In this document: positions 21,961 to 32,646 of the stretch, piece by piece
Numbering within the stretch: position 1 is the first letter of the stretch
Layout: the number at the start of each line of letters is the position of its first letter
Assembly (NCBI GenBank): GCA_031835245.1
Contig: JAVKOQ010000087.1
Location: 1 to 64,000, forward strand
DNA from: Balamuthia mandrillaris
Taxonomy: Eukaryota > Discosea > Longamoebia > Balamuthiidae
Direction: 5' to 3'
DNA length: 64,000 nt
The notes under the pieces: model-generated
Databases searched by the model: none
What the model saw: only the letters and a program-made list of their open reading frames with translations
What the model was told of the DNA's origin: nothing
Made by a program: the position numbers and the translations under genes

Positions 21961-22772
21961 GAGGGAAGAAGAGATTGGTTAGAGAGGGGGGAAACCATAC
22001 AGTGAAAACAGAAAAGATGAAGAAGATGAGAGGGAGAGGCGCACTTGATCGCAAGCAAAGGTGTATTCGTTGTCCTCTTCCTCATGGAAGAGCTGTGTCT
22101 CGCTTTCCACAATGGGCAAGCCATAGTTCCGCAGAGGCGCCGCGTCCTGTTGGGTCAATAGTGTTGGTGAAAAGGTGAAAAGAAAAAGAAAAGAAAAGAA
22201 AAAAAGATGAAAGAAAACGGAAAAAAAAAATAAAATAACGGACGGAAAAAAAAAAGACGAAACATTCCTAACCCCACACGTACCATGGAGTGAGTCTCTC
22301 TCTCCATCCAGGATGAGGAGGATGGGCCGGATAGAGAGCCATACCCTCGAGCAGCAGCAGCACTGCCGGTCGGCGGATGCTGGGGATGGAGCGGGCGCTG
22401 CAGTTGAGCAGGCGAGGAGTGATGACGAGGGTGGGGATGAAGACGTCCATCCGGCATGGTGGAGAGCGGGGTCGTTGGCATCGAGGAGGAATGCGGTGGG
22501 TAGTGCTGCTCCACAAAAGAGACGTCGCGGCTGTTGAGTTGATGAGGCGAGGCGGACTGATGCGGGGTCATGGCGTTATGGTCGTTGATCAGGAGCGTCC
22601 TCGATGGCGCATCCGTTGATGATGGTGGTGGTGGTGGTTGAGGATGCCGTTGGAGGTGGTGTCGCGACAAGTCGGTGAGGTTGGGAATGCTTTGGAGGTC
22701 GTGGGTGCTGGTTGATCCTGAGGCTGGCGTCTGATAGGCGAATCCCCACCACCCCTCTCCTCCCCCAAACAT
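20721..22772 (-). CDS. Uncharacterised, mostly disordered protein with one helical segment
   Basis: Exons 22772-22284, 22146-22045, 21912-21748 and 21596-20721, all phase 0, give 543 residues. Exon 1 starts MFGGGEGWWGFAYQTPAS and is His/Pro/Ser-rich. Exons 2-3 form the only ordered-looking part (ETQLFHEEEDNEYTFACDQ, then AVEIAHQVIQLAALAKNRRL and MEKQMEELEHCVQ), an amphipathic, possibly coiled-coil helix. Exon 4 is Ser/Arg-rich with several basic clusters and ends STFDG..., TIDYLLNHD and a Ser run. No enzyme or binding domain is recognised; it could be a scaffold or RNA-associated protein, but that is a guess. The open exon phases and helical core argue that the gene is real. Confidence 0.7.
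21655..21698 (-). repeat. (GA)n tract, intron of the disordered-protein gene
   Basis: CT on the coding strand, between exons 3 and 4. A second tract at 21923-21956 lies between exons 2 and 3. Confidence 0.95.
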
Positions 22773-25007
22773 ACCTTTGTTGTTGTTGGTCTCACAACAA
22801 CCGATCCCTTCACCTCTCCTCTCCTCCTCTCCTCTCCTGGGTGGGTGGGGGTCGGTTTGTTTCTCCTTTTTTGTGCCAGCACCCAGCTGCTTGGGAGGGG
22901 GATTCGGTGGCTTGGTTTGTTGTGTGGTGGCTGTGTGGTAGCCGAGGAGAGGTGGTGAACCAAAGTGGTATGAAGCGAGGCGAGGATCGTTATTTCCGGG
23001 TTTGTTTGTTTGTTTGTTGCTTGAGGCTCAACCAAAGCAAACCAAATAAGTAGAACGTTGGATGCAGTGGGAGGAAAAAAAAGCAAGCAGTGAGGAGCAG
23101 GGAATGAGGGGGATGATGAAGATGAGGATGATCCAGGAGGATACGTCGGGAAACCACTGCTTCGGTGTGGTGTTTGGTTGTTGGTCCCCAACAAGAACAA
23201 ACTCTCGCAATAAAAAAAAATAATGGAAATAATAATTAAAGTGGTCGTTGGAGGGAAGGAGACAAGAAGCTGCCTTGTTCTCTTCCTTGGTGGTTGGAAA
23301 GAGAAGGAAGGGCAGCAAAGCGTGGTGGGGAGGTGTTGGCTTCTCGAAACAAAATAATGGATAGAATAAAAATCGGAGTTCCTCTTTGTGGTGGTGTGAA
23401 AAATGTAGCGTTGGCCTCGCACCACTTGCTATCTGTTTTCTGCAGATTCCGCTGTTCTCTCATCCGTCTATTGTGTCGTCTCTCGTGCCCATAATCTTGC
23501 TCTATCTTGTGTTTATAGGATTGGGGTGTTTTCTGCTTTTATGGGGTTTTCTCGCTCTTCCCAACCTCGAAAGGTTCGACTTACAGGTTGTATGCTTACG
23601 CTTTCGGCCTCCTACAAAGGAGTTGCGAGTTTATTTATTTTTTGAAAGAAGCCCCGCTCCGGAAGATCGCACAAGATTGAGAGAACAGAAACTGAGAATC
23701 GGCTTCGTTTCCTAAATAAAGGAAAACCCAGAACCGACAGAGAATTTTTCCGCAAACTGGACTACGCGTGTGAGGAGAATCCTGTTCCGACGAGCACAAG
23801 GAGTTCCGGGCTTTGGTGCTGTTGACGCGTCTGTTTGACTGACGCGGATTGGTGCAATTCAAACGCCATAATCTTACGAACATTCCTTTTAGGGTATATT
23901 TATCCATTTATGGGCCTGCACATGCCATTCTCAACCGGACTTTTAATCGAAATTTCTGTAAACGCGGGTGCACGACCTGCGTTTCCCGGCTCCTCCTCGC
24001 CTTAAAATATTTAAGGTACCGCGACCTGACACGTTGTAGGACAAGATAAAGGGTCGCAGATTGAATCAATCTAATGCTCCCACCTATCTCGCTCACTTAC
24101 CTCTGCCGCAGCATCTGGCGCCATCAAGGTGGGGTGCTGCTTTTCCTTCTTTCTTTTTTTCCAAAGATATTGCATCGGTACGCAAAATAGGGCATGACCG
24201 AAGAACAGGAAAAAAGTAGAAACAACACGGGTATTATTTTTTGGCCTTGTTTCCGTTAAGGTGTAACACACACCGGTGTCAAAAAGAGATTGAGGAGAGA
24301 TTCGTGCTTGTTAAATTGTTGGAGAAAAAATTGGTACATTGGTGGGCCTCAAGCAGAAACAGGAAGGGAGGCTGGAATGAACAAGCTCTCTTCCTCCTCT
24401 GGTCTTTGTATCCAAGCCAACTCCGAGATAAACCGTTCTTCTTTGAAAGCATCGTTGTCTCTCCTTTTAAAAAAAGAAATGGCACTTCTCCCGAAATGTG
24501 TTGCATGTTCCACATGGAAAGGTCTCAGTCGAGAGAAGTAACGTGGTTGGTTTGTGTGGTGTGTTTTTTTTTTTTTTTTTTTTTTGGGAAGCTGGCGTTT
24601 GGTGCATTGCGGCTATTTTGGTTTTGAGAAGAGAAATTAGTCAGAAGGATGGAATGTTGAAGGGAGGGAGAGAGATCAGTCAGAGAGAAGAGCGAGAAGA
24701 CAGCACAGAAAGAGAGAGAACGTACAGGGCAGGCAATTAAAAAGGGTTTGAAAGTATGTACACCGGCCGGCATTATAGAAAAAGAGAATAGGCTTTCATA
24801 CAGCAATCAAGGCACTCAGTTGTTTTTTCGGTCTTCTTCACCGTATGGTTTGCCACGGAAAGACTCTGTTCTTTTTTCTTTCTTTTTTTTTTGTTCTTTT
24901 TTTGTCTATTTTTTGTTCTATTGTTTTTGTCTTTTTTTTGTTTTTTTTTGTCTTGTTCTTTTTAGATCTTCTTCTTGCTTTTTTGCTTTCTCGTTTCTTT
25001 GCTCGCT
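22773..25007. other. 2.2-kb gene-poor interval
   Basis: Between the start of the disordered-protein gene and the 3' end of the cyclin gene, both on the minus strand. A GT donor-like AACAAAG then GTATGT just upstream of 22772 hints at a 5' UTR intron. The rest is low-information DNA with T runs (24560-24585, 24880-24960). Open frames here have unnatural composition and no family match; I call no gene. Confidence 0.5.
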
Positions 25008-28000
25008 TCACAAAGGCATTCTTCCTGAAGAAGCATAAAAAGAAGAAGATGAAGAAGATGAAGAAGACGAAGAAGATGAAGACGAAGACGTCGATGATTG
25101 CGGTAGTTGGCTCTTCAAACGAGCCTTAAACTCCAATATGTCCCCAGTGGTCAACCCAAAGCGAAAGTCAATGGCGGCCAAGAAGTTAGCCTCGTTTTGG
25201 ACGATATAGCTCTTGGGAACGTTGAAGATCTTGGAGTACGTGACGGTACTCACACTCTCATCGCACCAGTACTTGACGGTGAGGATGATACTGGTGAGGA
25301 AGACTTCAAAGATATGCTCCGCGTCCAACTTGCCAACGCTGCGGATGTATCGCTCCACATAGATCATGGAAGGCAGCAAAAAGTGCTTCATCTTCCAGGA
25401 GCAGAGGAAGACGTAGAGCACTTCGAGTGGCACTCGGATTTGTTCCTCCAGAGAAGGACCAGAAACTTCTTCGAGTTGGTCGTCGAGTTGATCTTCTCCG
25501 TCTTCATGTTGTTCGATGGCGTCAATGAATGCAGAAGAGGGAGAAGAAGCGCGAGAAGAGCAAGAACCACAAAAGGAGGATTGAGGTTGCTGTTGGGAAG
25601 GATTCCAAAAGATAGAATCTCCACAACAATAACAGACAGAAGCGTCATCCTCTTCTTGAAGAAAGTGCTGATATTGTTGTTGATGAGCAGCAGAAGGAGC
25701 AGAGCGAGCGAGGCAAGGGGCAGAACGTGCTCTTCCGCTCTCGCTACAACTGCGAAGATGTCTCTCTCCAGAACCACTGGCAACATAGTGGGGGTCGTTG
25801 TTGCAAGGGGAGGAGAAGAAAGAAGAAGGTGAAGAGTGCACAATAGATCGCTTCTGTTGCTTCTTGTGGTTGTTAGAAGACGGAAGAGGAGAGGAATAGA
25901 ACCAGTTTCTCCTCGCCATCGTGGTGATATCCTGTAGGAGGCGAAGTATTTCTTGCTCCGCCCTTGGTGAACTGTAAAGACTCTTGCCCAAAGGCGAGGG
26001 AGAAGGAGAAGGAGAGACCCTGTAAGGATGCGCAGCAGTATAGTGATGATCGCCTCCTATCGCTCCTCCTGTTGCTACTACCACTGTCCCTCCTCTTTGC
26101 AATTGATGAAGACTTGGTTGCTGTTGTGATGACGACAGCGAAAGAGGTGGCAGTTGAGCATAAGCAGAAGCTGGATAATCAGGGAAGCAAGGGTGCATAG
26201 GTTGCTGGTCAGAATGAGTTGGTGCCGCCATTGCGCCTGCGTTGCTGCCATAGAGGGACAGCTGATGTTGCTGAAGGTCTTCGAAGGCAAGGAGCATGGC
26301 GCAACCCTCGTCATCGCTATTGTCATTGTAGGCGGAGTGACGACGACTGCGAGCCAACGAAGAAGAGGAAGAAGTAGAAGAACAGGCCTCTCCTCTAGCT
26401 TGCTGCTGGTGATGAGGATGAGTCGGTTGTAAAGACGTCATCATAAGGTCCGAGTAAGGATTGTAGAAAGTAGCAACGGCCTCTTCTTCGTTACTGCTCG
26501 TCGCCATTTCCATCGCTCCTCCTCTTCCTCCTACTGCCAACGGGCCAAACATCGGTGCAAACGTTTCCTCGTGAGAGAAGTGGTAAAGCGATTGCTGAGG
26601 AGGGGCTCCTCCTCTGTGCTGATGTTGTCCTTGCTGTTGGTGTTGCAAAGAAGCAGCGACAAAGGTGCCGTTGTTGTCAAAGTCATCACAACCGCTGAAA
26701 TACGTGTTGCTTTCTGGTTGAGAAGAAGATGATGATGACAAGAAAGAAGCGGGATGGACTCCAACTCCACCCGTTGCCACCGCCAACGCGCTCTTTTGCA
26801 TGACCTGTAACAGGCCCGCTGTCGTCATCATGTACCCCAAAGGAGACTCAGCTCCATGACCACTGTCGCTAAACAGTGGTTTGTTGGCAGCGAGTGGCCT
26901 TGACGAAGAAAGGTGTTGCTGTTGTGGTTTCATCGTAATATCGCCGCGCGAAGTGGAAGGAACTGTAGCGGGGACGAGTTGTCGCTGATGAGGATGAACA
27001 TGGGAGCCAACGTGCTGAACGTTGTCATCACCATCATCGTTACAATAGTACGCAGCAGCATCATAGGTGCGTTGGTGGAAGCCACCGCTCTCGTTGCTAT
27101 TGCTGTTGTTGTGAGAAGTAACAAACTCTAGGCTTCGAGTGCGCGAGAGGTTCGCTGTTGTTCTTGTTGGAGGCATGGGCGGCTGTTGCTGTTGTTGCCG
27201 ATGAGGATGGAACGAGGCCAACGATTGACGGCTATCATTAGAATCCGCAAAGTAGGAAGAGCAACTACTCCTCTGCACGCCATCCGTCTCTACAGCGCTT
27301 GTCATCTCATCCCTTATTGCCGATGATGACGATGAAGATGGAAAGCCGCCAACATACATCGAGAGATGGCCAGATGCAGACTGATGATGCGGAGGAGCCG
27401 AACAGGAAGAGGGATTGGTCGTAGCAGACGCCACACACGACGAGGAGAAGAGAGAGGAGGAAGAGGAGTCCGGCAGAGCGTAAAAGGCGGAGAGGAGAGA
27501 TGGTTGGGCAAAGAAGTAAGGAAAAGGGGGAAGCTGTTGTTGGGAGCTGCTGGCAGAGAGGTAGTGGTGGTGTTGAGGAGGTTGTTGATGATAGGAGGAG
27601 GCAAGGCAGCTGTACGGTTGTTGTGGTGCTTGTTGCTGCAGCAGTTGTTGCTGTTGAATAGGAGAAAGCACCGGACAGTAGGCTGAGTAAGGGAAGAGGT
27701 TGTATTCGCTCCTCTTCACAGCCTCTCCCTCTTCCTTGTTCCTACGGCCATTGAAGTAACTGCCAGTGCTGTTGCTCTTCTTGTTCAGCGGATACTGGGC
27801 TGTTGACTGTTGTTGATACAGAGAAGAAGCTAGAGTAGAAGAATGACCGTATGAGTGCTGCTGTTGGTGCCCGCTACCGTGGTTGTTGTTATTATTGGCG
27901 GCGGGGTCTGCGGCAGCACCGACAGCAGAGTAGGATCCGTAGTAAGGTTGGTGGTTTTGGGTGCGTTGTTGCAACTCGTGTTGTTGGTAATGCTTTTTTT

Positions 28001-28253
28001 GAGAATGAAGAGGAGCCTGCATTGGAGCAGAGTGTTGTTGTTGCTGCTGCTGTAGGAGCAGCTGAGAAGAAGCAGTGGAGTTCCGCACAAAGGCACCAGA
28101 TCCTCCCACTCCTCTTCCGCTTGCAGCTGCTCCTCCTATTGCTCCGTAGCTTCCTGACAAGCCGTACAAGCTGCCACCGCTACCACCACTAGAGAAGGGC
28201 TGATGATGAGGAAAAGAGGTCGTCGAGTGTTGAAGTTCAAATAAACTGGCCAT
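25008..28253 (-). CDS. Cyclin (PHO80-like box) with about 900-residue prion-like N-terminus
   Basis: Single open frame of 1081 residues from ATG 28253, with no intron, unlike its neighbours. The last 180 residues hold a cyclin box: EEQIRVPLEVLYVFLCSWKM, SMIYVERYIRSVGKLDAEHI, LTSIILTVKYWCDESVSTVT, NVPKSYIVQNEANFLAAIDF. This is the PHO80/cyclin-P type, in which the YVERI helix and the late FLxxLDF helix are diagnostic. Such cyclins activate a Pho85/CDK5-like kinase. The N-terminal 900 residues are Gln, Ser, His and Tyr-rich with many poly-Q and poly-S runs. The C-terminus ends in about 20 Ser. The only other ordered hint is CYCCGDSIFWNP with a following CGSC, a possible zinc-binding pair. The interval start could be internal, but ATG 28253 follows an A-rich leader. 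Confidence 0.85.
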   Translation of the reverse strand: MASLFELQHSTTSFPHHQPFSSGGSGGSLYGLSGSYGAIGGAAASGRGVGGSGAFVRNSTASSQLLLQQQQQQHSAPMQAPLHSQKKHYQQHELQQRTQNHQPYYGSYSAVGAAADPAANNNNNHGSGHQQQHSYGHSSTLASSLYQQQSTAQYPLNKKSNSTGSYFNGRRNKEEGEAVKRSEYNLFPYSAYCPVLSPIQQQQLLQQQAPQQPYSCLASSYHQQPPQHHHYLSASSSQQQLPPFPYFFAQPSLLSAFYALPDSSSSSLFSSSCVASATTNPSSCSAPPHHQSASGHLSMYVGGFPSSSSSSAIRDEMTSAVETDGVQRSSCSSYFADSNDSRQSLASFHPHRQQQQQPPMPPTRTTANLSRTRSLEFVTSHNNSNSNESGGFHQRTYDAAAYYCNDDGDDNVQHVGSHVHPHQRQLVPATVPSTSRGDITMKPQQQHLSSSRPLAANKPLFSDSGHGAESPLGYMMTTAGLLQVMQKSALAVATGGVGVHPASFLSSSSSSQPESNTYFSGCDDFDNNGTFVAASLQHQQQGQHQHRGGAPPQQSLYHFSHEETFAPMFGPLAVGGRGGAMEMATSSNEEEAVATFYNPYSDLMMTSLQPTHPHHQQQARGEACSSTSSSSSLARSRRHSAYNDNSDDEGCAMLLAFEDLQQHQLSLYGSNAGAMAAPTHSDQQPMHPCFPDYPASAYAQLPPLSLSSSQQQPSLHQLQRGGTVVVATGGAIGGDHHYTAAHPYRVSPSPSPSPLGKSLYSSPRAEQEILRLLQDITTMARRNWFYSSPLPSSNNHKKQQKRSIVHSSPSSFFSSPCNNDPHYVASGSGERHLRSCSESGRARSAPCLARSAPSAAHQQQYQHFLQEEDDASVCYCCGDSIFWNPSQQQPQSSFCGSCSSRASSPSSAFIDAIEQHEDGEDQLDDQLEEVSGPSLEEQIRVPLEVLYVFLCSWKMKHFLLPSMIYVERYIRSVGKLDAEHIFEVFLTSIILTVKYWCDESVSTVTYSKIFNVPKSYIVQNEANFLAAIDFRFGLTTGDILEFKARLKSQLPQSSTSSSSSSSSSSSSSSSSFYASSGRMPL

Positions 28254-29488
28254 TTTTTTGTCTTTTTTAGTCTTTTTTTTTGATGTTTTTTTTTTTGGTT
28301 TCGATCGATTGCTTTTTTTTGTGTCAAAGGGGTCGTAGAATGTAGATTGAGGACGAAGCAGAGAAGAAGAAGGAAAAAATAACGACAAGAAAGGAGTAGA
28401 GTGAACGGAAGAATGTAAAAGTAAGGAAGGAGAGAAGCAGAAAATAAATAAAGGAATAGAGTGGAGATGAGGTTGAGATCTGTTTGTTATCCGCGTCGGT
28501 TTAAAATAATCCTCCTCTAATCGGAGACTTGCTAGTAGATGCGGAGAGCTTAAGAACTCAGAAGAAGAATTTTTGAAGACGGATGGAAAGTGAGAGGGAA
28601 AGGGAAAAAAAGTTGAAAGATTTTTTGGGGGGGATTGTTTGCTACGTTGATGTAGAAGAGAATTTAATGCTGCATTTTTTTGTCCACCTCGAGTGGTTGT
28701 TCGTTGTGTTGGCGCGTAGAAGAAGCACGAAGACGCAGGAGGAGGAGGAGGAGAAGAATAAGACGAAGAGCGAATCTTTTGAAGAAAAAATCAACGCTCT
28801 CCTTTCTCACGCTGTCTTATCGTTTGTTTTTTTCCCCCACGGGCTTTCAACTCTGGTTATTTGGACAGCTCCTCCGTTTCCACCGACCAACCGAACCGAA
28901 AAAAAAAACGCAACGGGGTGGTGGTGTCCTCTCTTTGCTTTGTTCTCTCTTCCGCCTGCCGCTACGCCTGGGGACCGCCTCCTCTCTCTCCCTTTCTCTC
29001 GTTCCTCCTTGTTGTTTCGCTACCTTTTTTTTTGCCTTTTATTTATTCTTTTGAGGGGTTTTTTCAAACTTTCCAACGAAAATTGCCATATACGGGATAA
29101 TAGGGCAAAAATAGGACAAGAGATTGAAATAATTTTACTTTATAAGGCTAAGCTGACGTCAAGCTCCAGAGGAGTGGAGAAATGAACAAGAACGGAGGAA
29201 ATAAAAGAGCAGAAGCTCTGAGTGGCACCCTCATTTTTTTTTTGAAGTTGTTGCTTCCGATGATTCCGCGTTAGCAAGGGAGAGAAGAGAACCAAAGTCC
29301 ACCTCAAAAATCGGACGAATTTTCGATGGATTAAGTAATGCCCCGAACCCCAAGGGGGTTTTTTTTTACTAATAAAATTTAAGGAATCTTGTCAACCATT
29401 GGTGCAGAAATTATGTACAACTTTAGAAGAGGGTATGCCCGAGTTTTAGGTAGGACCAACACAGGCAGTCTCAGTTCGGTGCTTGTGC
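28254..29488. other. Intergenic region between the cyclin and SDR genes
   Basis: About 1.2 kb. It contains the upstream region of the cyclin gene and a TGACGTCA site at 29154-29161. No further gene is supported; the open frames at 28583-29185 are low-complexity. Confidence 0.5.
29154..29161. promoter_or_regulatory. TGACGTCA (CRE/ATF-like) site
   Basis: Perfect palindrome in the gap between the cyclin gene start and the SDR stop codon, about 900 bp from the nearest start codon, so less convincing than the other two copies. Confidence 0.2.
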
Positions 29489-29950
29489 TCAGAACTTTTC
29501 CGAGTATGGTCTTAGGTCCAGTTCATGGGTCCAAGTGGTCTGGTTGTGGCAATAGAGATAAAATCGATATTCAGTCCAGCTGTTATTGCAGGGCAGGCAA
29601 GCAAGAACCTTACCTTATCCTGCGAGTGTAGGTTCCAGTATTCCTTCGCGATAGCGTCAGAGCTCAAGAAGGAGTCGCGAGGACGATCTGGTTGAGCCTG
29701 AACAAAAAGACCAAGCACAAATGTTAATGCTGGTGAGAATGGTTTTGCGTAGGGTGGTGTGGTTTCGTACCCCAACTTGGTATTCGTTATCGATCTGCCC
29801 ATCGATGATGACGTGAGCCACGTGAACGCCTTTTGGGCCATACTCTCTTGCCATAGACTGAGCCAGCGACCTCAACCCCATCTTTCCAACCGACTGTACG
29901 GTTTGTTCGTTTGTTGTTGGGAAATGTTAAGCAAGCCAACAGTGATACAA

Positions 29951-29986
<36 letters not shown>

Positions 29987-30711
29987 GTGAAAACAACTGC
30001 AGGAACAAACCAAACAGGAAAAGTTGGCAGCACCACGTAACGAGGCAGTGGCTCCTGTGAAGATAATTGTGCCTCGTTTCTGTTCAAGCATGTGAGGCAG
30101 TACCTGTTGCGCCGCCAGGAAACCTCCGAAACAATTGCTCTTCCAACATTGCTTTTCATGCCCGGTAACAAAGAGACCAAAAAGTGAGGGGAAAGAGAGA
30201 GGGGAAACAAAGGTAGGATGGAATAGAGAGAAGAAGAGAAGAGAGGGGAAGGAAGGAACGTGAGACACCAGAGAGGAAAGGATGGCAAGTTTGGGTGAGT
30301 TACCTCAAAAGTTTCTGGAGTTATATCCAGAATGCCTCCTCTTTTGTAGGCACCGGCGTTGTAGATCATGACCTCGGGGTGTCCCAGCCTCTCCACCACC
30401 GTCTTGAAGCTCTGCTCCATGGCCTGAGGGTCGGTTGCGTTGGTGGGCACGCACAGCAGGGATTCTCTTGGCAGCCCTCCTCTTTGGCTGATGCTGTCGG
30501 CAACAGCCTCCAGCTTTTCCTTGGAACGAGCAAGCAGCGCCACCGAGAAGCCTTGTTTCGCAAATCTTTGTTTTTCACCGCAAGGAAGAGGCTCAGGGAA
30601 AGGAACAAGAACAACCAACTTGAAACTCGGGCCTTACCTCTGCGCTGCAGCACGACCAAGACCAGGACCCACGCCCACAACAACGCACACACGAGAAAGG
30701 GTTTGCTCCAT
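29489..30711 (-). CDS. Short-chain dehydrogenase/reductase
   Basis: Exons 30711-30638, 30565-30304, 30151-30011, 29893-29771, 29697-29614 and 29539-29489 give 244 residues with all phases matched. The N-terminus VVVGVGPGLGRAAAQRFAKQ is the nucleotide-binding glycine motif (GxGxGxG), followed by VALLARSKEKL. IYNAGAY corresponds to the NAG motif and GTIIFTGATASLRG to strand 5. The usual YxxxK active site should fall near SCLSVGKMGLRSLAQSMA: the lysine is present, but the tyrosine position reads Ser, so the enzyme resembles an atypical or classical SDR with an altered catalytic residue. The C-terminus (VHVAHVIIDGQIDNE, WTHELDLRPYSEKF) fits a specific SDR subgroup known from bacteria and animals. 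Substrate unknown. Confidence 0.88.
29955..29984 (-). repeat. (GA)n tract, SDR intron
   Basis: CT on the coding strand, between the fourth and third exons counted from the 3' end of the SDR gene. Confidence 0.95.
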
Positions 30712-30903
30712 GTTCGTTTGTTTGTTCGTTCGTTGTTTGAGTAATTATGCCCTCTCGCTCTTCTCTCTCGTTCTCTCTCACTTGGTTGTCTCAACCACCA
30801 GGAGGAGGCTGGGGGTGAGACACATGCCGCACTACTCCATCGGCAAAAAAAAAAAACATGCAAGGCGGTTTCTTTTTCGAAGGGATGTCCCCCCGATGCA
30901 ACC

Positions 30904-30911
30904 TGACGTCA
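30904..30911. promoter_or_regulatory. TGACGTCA (CRE/ATF-like) site upstream of the SDR gene
   Basis: Perfect palindrome 193 bp upstream of the SDR start codon (minus strand). Confidence 0.35.
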
Positions 30912-30944
30912 TCCCTTCGGAGAAAAAAACAAAAAATCCTCCGA

Positions 30945-31999
30945 GGAGAGAGAAGGAAGACGGAAGACGGAGGAGAGTGAAGGACAGCAGAGCGCGACTG
31001 ACTAACTTTGATTTGATTTTGATTTTCCTACTTTATCTTTCCCCTGTCTAATTTGATCACTCCGACTTGCGTGGGCGGTGCCGAGAAGGTATGAACGTTG
31101 GCGTTAACCCTTCCCCTCCCTTTTATGGGGGCACTCGCCCATGTAAATCTTACGAGTGCCGTGGGAACACCCAACCACGTCAATCCGAAGGGTGCCCTCG
31201 ACTTTTGTGGGTAAAGTTGAGTGTATGGGTAGCTCCAAGCACGCCCCCCACCATCCCATACGAAAAATCACGAAAAACCCCCTCACACAAAACTGCAAAT
31301 CTTGAATCTCTCGCATCTAATTCTTTGAATATAAATACTTATGCTAACACAAACACAAATATAAGCCCAAACACACAAGCAAACAAACGCACAAAAACAA
31401 AAACCAACAAAACGAACCATCCTTATTTCCTCCTTGTTGGCACAACAAGTGAAAAACCTAGACTTTTGGAAAGGAGAACTCCCCTACTATCTAACGGTAC
31501 ACGGCACCAAAAACAAAGATATCAATAGCATCACCCACATTATCGACAGCACCAGGACCAATATTTTCCTCAAGCGAAATGAGAAACTCAAAAAACTGCA
31601 TTTCCTCGACGACTCGTAACAAAACCGAGCGGCCTTCCCGAAAAAGCCCACAGGAGGTTAGACCTCCTAAAACCTGCCAGCCCGGTCAGGTGCCAGCGGA
31701 CTGCCAGCGGAATCCGTGCCTGGATGACACATCTGCCTTTGCACCTCCAATGGAAGCCAACCTATCTACCACACCATCCCAACTTCAAAACTTGGAACAA
31801 GCGATCTCTCACACCCACCACACCCTCCCAACTTCAAAACGTGTAACAGGCGATCTCTAGCAACCTATGTGCCTCCCAACGCACTCTGCCCGATGGGCAT
31901 TGACGCCAGTAAGCGGTGCCGTAGGTATTCTACCTACGAGGTTGAGCGGCCCCGCCCACTAGATAGCCAATAAACTATTTCCAAAAAAAAAAAAAAAAA
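30945..31999 (+). mobile_element. Longer retroelement-like unit sharing its 3' tail with the SINE
   Basis: The segment ends at 31859-31999 with a tail that closely matches the SINE tail downstream: GCAACCT...TGTGCCTCCCAA, a CTACGAGGTTGAGCGG motif, CCACTAGATAGCCAATAAAC and a poly-A run. A CCTCCGA heptamer occurs just before it (30938-30944) and right after its poly-A (32000-32006), as a target-site duplication would. Inside is a minus-to-plus mixture of low-complexity DNA and a short open frame near 31434-31619 (KNLDFWKGELPYYLTVHG) without a recognised reverse transcriptase. It may be the 3' end of a LINE-like element that mobilises the SINE, or simply a longer non-autonomous copy. The 5' boundary is inferred from the heptamer only. 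Confidence 0.45.
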
Positions 32000-32006
32000 C
32001 CTCCGA

Positions 32007-32332
32007 GGGGCCCACCCCCATGGCCGAGTGGTCTACCATTTGGTCATAGCCTGCCAGAAAGGGGAAGGCCGCGTGTTCGACTCCAAGGAGCCGCACTTAG
32101 TGGTCGACGAAAAATTTCAACAAGCCTGGCCTTGGCCTCACCCGGCGAGCCAAGAAAAATACTCTGCCGAGAACATGGTGGCGATTTCTAGCAACCTTTG
32201 TGTCTCCCAAAGTGCTCTGTCCACTGCGGCAGTGGGACAAGTAAGAGGTGCCGTTTGTATGTATGTACCTACGAGGTTGAGCGGTTTCAACCCACTAGAT
32301 AGCCAATAAACAATTCCTTAAAAAAAAAAAAT
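32007..32332 (+). mobile_element. tRNA-derived SINE with poly-A tail and target-site duplication
   Basis: The 5' part has pol III promoter boxes: TGGCCGAGTGG at 32021-32031 (A box of the Ser/Leu tRNA type) and GTGTTCGACTCC at 32073-32084 (B box), about 50 bp apart. The body and tail (32190-32320) match the tail of the unit to its left, including CTACGAGGTTGAGCGG and CCACTAGATAGCCAATAAAC, and end in about 12 A. The element is flanked by CCTCCGA at 32000-32006 and 32333-32339. Box sequences, shared tail, poly-A and flanking repeat together are the hallmark of a SINE; no intact tRNA fold is present. Confidence 0.8.
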
Positions 32333-32646
32333 CCTCCGACCCCAAAGAAGGCGTGACGAGAGGTCACGTCGACATTTTTTACGAATGAGGGTTCCTCCCC
32401 CGGTGCGAATAGGCAGGATTTGGCCTTGCTTTCCTTTGAAAGGCAAAAGAAAAAAGCCAAAGGAAAAAGCAAGAGCAAAAAAAAAAAAAAAAGCGTAGCG
32501 CGCGGTGGGGGTTTTTTTTTTGTTTTGTTGCAGAGGAGAAGAAAGAGAGAGAGAGAAGCCAACGTCTGTTTTTCTATTTATTTTTAGATTTTGGAGTAGT
32601 GGTTGTGGTGGTGGGTGGTATCAAAAAAAAAAAAACAAAACAAAGA

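Noticed and set aside
22589-23425. Long minus-strand open frame upstream of the disordered-protein gene
   Set aside because: No family match, Thr/Pro/His-biased shadow of exon 1 and intergenic DNA, and it overlaps the better model in another frame.
25107-28192. Several plus-strand open frames inside the cyclin gene
   Set aside because: They are antisense shadows of CAG/AGC-rich coding sequence.
31434-31619. Short frame inside the retroelement-like unit as a reverse transcriptase
   Set aside because: No YxDD or other RT motif is visible; only a short lysine-rich peptide.
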